Positions 62,318 through 64,000 of a stretch of 64,000 bases of DNA are shown here, in pieces; position 1 is the first letter of the stretch; each line of letters opens with the position of its first letter. The translations under genes were made by a program, and so were the position numbers. The notes beneath the pieces were generated by a model. It was not told the origin of the DNA. It saw only the letters and a program-made list of their open reading frames with translations, and ran no database searches. This DNA is from Balneolaceae bacterium (GTDB lineage Bacteria; Bacteroidota; Rhodothermia; Balneolales; Balneolaceae), in the NCBI GenBank assembly GCA_034521495.1, contig JAXHMK010000010.1, positions 682,001 through 746,000 of the forward strand. The letters are read 5' to 3'.

Positions 62318-63757
62318 ATGATAAAACAAATATCTATTCTAACCCTGCTTTTTTTCCTTCTCACTACCACCATTTATGGTCAAAGACAAGAACAACAGCG
62401 CAGTAGTGCCTACCAGGCATTGTTAGTGCGTACAGATCGTCCACACGCATACTTTGATCATGTTACTTTTCCTGCAAATGATGGAACTTCACAATTCGCA
62501 TTCCTTTTTCGGCTCGATTACGATTCTGCAAACTTTTTAAAAACCAGTGCCAACATGGAGGCGCCACAACCCGATGCTGAATATTATGCCAACGTCCAGA
62601 TCGGTCTTGAAATTTTTGAAGGCCCGGTTTCCAGGTCAAGAAACTCTTCACGCATTCCCACATCCATACACAGAGATAACTGGCAGGATACGCTTTGGGT
62701 TGATTCCTTCGAAAAAACCAAATCAAGAACAGATTATTTCCAGGGTTTGATGAATACTCATCTCGATACCGGTGACTATCACTATAAAGTACAGCTACCA
62801 CGAACAGAGTTGCCTGCTGCATCAGGAAGCCGATCATCACGAAGAACCGGTTCAACGATGCCGAATACTACACGAAATGTTACCATAACAGGTTTAGATG
62901 GTAATGAGAAACCTGATTTTATTCTCTTAAAATCCTTTCAACCGAATGCAACTTCTTTCTCAGCTACTTTTTTGAATTACGGGGATAATGTTCTTTATGG
63001 TGAAGATTACAGCATTTTGATTCGATTACCTTCAGATTCAGAGTCCAATTCCCTGAATTTGAATTTATACCGATTAACTGGAGGAGCAAATACCGATTCG
63101 GAGGAACTACGTCATTCACAAGAAATATCTGCTGAAAATATTGTACAACTTGGTGATATCAGCCTGACAAATACGAATGGTGAAATTGGTTTTGAAGCAA
63201 GCATCTCGGATGAAGGAAACAACTACGCTTATATACAGATTCCAAATAAAAATTTTGAAAACTCCATGTACAGGCTGGCCCTTGAGGACAGTGAATCGGA
63301 TGAGGTGATTGGTGAAAAAAGAATCACCTCCCAATGGTTAGATATGCCGGTTAGCCTTTATAATCTCGATGTGGCTATTAATATGCTGCGGTTTATTGTA
63401 AGCAATGAAAAACTGAGCGAATTAAACTCCGGATCTGATTCTGCACGAGAACGAAAATTCAGAGAATTCTGGGCGCAGAGAGATCCCTCTCCAGATACCG
63501 AATTCAATGAATTGATGACGGAATATTATAACCGTATTGATTATGCCTATAAAGAGTTTTCATCTCTCCAGGTACAAGGTTTCAACACGGATCAGGGCAA
63601 AGCTTATATTCTGTACGGGCCACCAGATCAGATAAACCGCCAATTACCTACGAATGCTCCCACACGCGAAATCTGGGAATATCCAAACAAAACCCTCATT
63701 TTTGAGGCTACAACAGGCTTCGGCGATTTTAAACTGATTTCAGAGCAGCAGTCGTAG
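62318..63757 (+). CDS. Secreted GWxTD domain protein
   Basis: A 479-residue exported protein (ISILTLLFFLLTTTIYGQ signal). The C-terminal ~120 residues carry the GWxTD-type domain: RKFREFWAQRDPSPDTEFNE (~377-396), EYYNRIDYAYKEFSS, then AYILYGPPDQINRQLP and REIWEYPNKTLIFE. The domain is common in Bacteroidota and Acidobacteria exported proteins; its role is unknown. The N-terminal ~350 residues are beta-rich and unrecognised. It is followed by pdxA about 100 bases on, in the same direction. Confidence 0.85.
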   Translation: MIKQISILTLLFFLLTTTIYGQRQEQQRSSAYQALLVRTDRPHAYFDHVTFPANDGTSQFAFLFRLDYDSANFLKTSANMEAPQPDAEYYANVQIGLEIFEGPVSRSRNSSRIPTSIHRDNWQDTLWVDSFEKTKSRTDYFQGLMNTHLDTGDYHYKVQLPRTELPAASGSRSSRRTGSTMPNTTRNVTITGLDGNEKPDFILLKSFQPNATSFSATFLNYGDNVLYGEDYSILIRLPSDSESNSLNLNLYRLTGGANTDSEELRHSQEISAENIVQLGDISLTNTNGEIGFEASISDEGNNYAYIQIPNKNFENSMYRLALEDSESDEVIGEKRITSQWLDMPVSLYNLDVAINMLRFIVSNEKLSELNSGSDSARERKFREFWAQRDPSPDTEFNELMTEYYNRIDYAYKEFSSLQVQGFNTDQGKAYILYGPPDQINRQLPTNAPTREIWEYPNKTLIFEATTGFGDFKLISEQQS

Positions 63758-63863
63758 GTGTGTTCAGCGGATGAGTGTATAGGATCAAATTTTGTATCTG
63801 TTCACATCACCCATCCAATGAATTGGCATTTTCTCATCGCCATTGACTTTTCTATTTTCTGAT

Positions 63864-64000
63864 ATGATACCAACAATAGCAATTAGTATGGGAGATCCCA
63901 ACGGAATTGGGCCTGAAGTGACACTGAAATCTCTTCAGAGAACTGATCTCGGTAATTCAATCCCAGTGTGGATTGGCAGTCAAAATGTGTTTGAATACTA
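63864..64000 (+). CDS. pdxA: 4-hydroxythreonine-4-phosphate dehydrogenase PdxA, 5' end only
   Basis: The ATG at 63864 begins TIAISMGDPNGIGPEVTLKS, the unmistakable start of PdxA, and the frame stays open to the window edge (45 codons). PdxA oxidises 4-phosphohydroxy-L-threonine in the DXP-dependent pathway of vitamin B6 synthesis. The remainder lies beyond the window. Confidence 0.92.
   Translation, partial: MIPTIAISMGDPNGIGPEVTLKSLQRTDLGNSIPVWIGSQNVFEY

Overview
The window reads as chromosome from a Bacteroidota-type bacterium, most likely the Balneolota/Rhodothermota branch (inference from gene content, not a search). Pointers are the DUF3098, DUF5683-like and GWxTD proteins, Bat-type vWA/BatD proteins, the secreted family databases mislabel 'asparagine synthetase B', a CrtC-like carotenoid hydratase beside a family 2 glycosyltransferase, moderate-to-low GC, and start codons that mostly lack a Shine-Dalgarno sequence. 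No rRNA, tRNA, CRISPR array, prophage or transposase gene was seen.

Layout. 1-5.5 kb (minus): a secreted lamin-tail-domain protein cut by the left edge, a TPR protein, then DUF3098, DUF92 and a dicarboxylate/glutamate symporter in one run. 5.6-11.8 kb (plus): Maf, a TPR protein, the 'AsnB' family protein, MazG, citrate synthase. 11.9-18.3 kb: alanine dehydrogenase, a small winged-helix protein and a Bat-type set (DUF58, BatD-like, BatA) interrupted by a reversed M23 peptidase. 18.3-32.5 kb: housekeeping genes (Mfd, Sua5, XerC/D, HPF, HprK, a second M23 peptidase, response regulator, BioB, TruA) with a divergent carotenoid-tailoring pair.

32.5-44.8 kb is a conserved translation/RNA block on the minus strand: rimP-nusA-infB-rbfA-truB-ribF-rpsO-pnp, with a terminator-like hairpin in the rimP leader and clear terminators after rpsO and pnp, then coaE and prfB. 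prfB carries the classical +1 programmed frameshift. ribF is broken by an apparent one-base insertion. 44.8-49.7 kb encodes two ABC exporter half-subunits, one with a degenerate Walker B, flanking an RNase Z with an altered metal motif and a long basic tail.

50-64 kb is more accessory. An AtuA/DUF1446 protein and a methylcrotonyl-CoA-carboxylase-like beta subunit (also frameshifted by one base) lie on the same strand but are separated by about 8 kb. That stretch holds a DUF819 transporter, three tandem secreted amidohydrolases (two without the metal-binding HxH) and two ParE/RelE-type toxin-antitoxin modules. Each toxin-antitoxin module is bracketed by direct copies of one ~95-bp repeat with 15-bp inverted ends, and REP-like hairpins lie in the same gaps. 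This repeat/toxin-antitoxin arrangement is the least explained structure in the window. The right edge holds a GWxTD protein and the start of pdxA.
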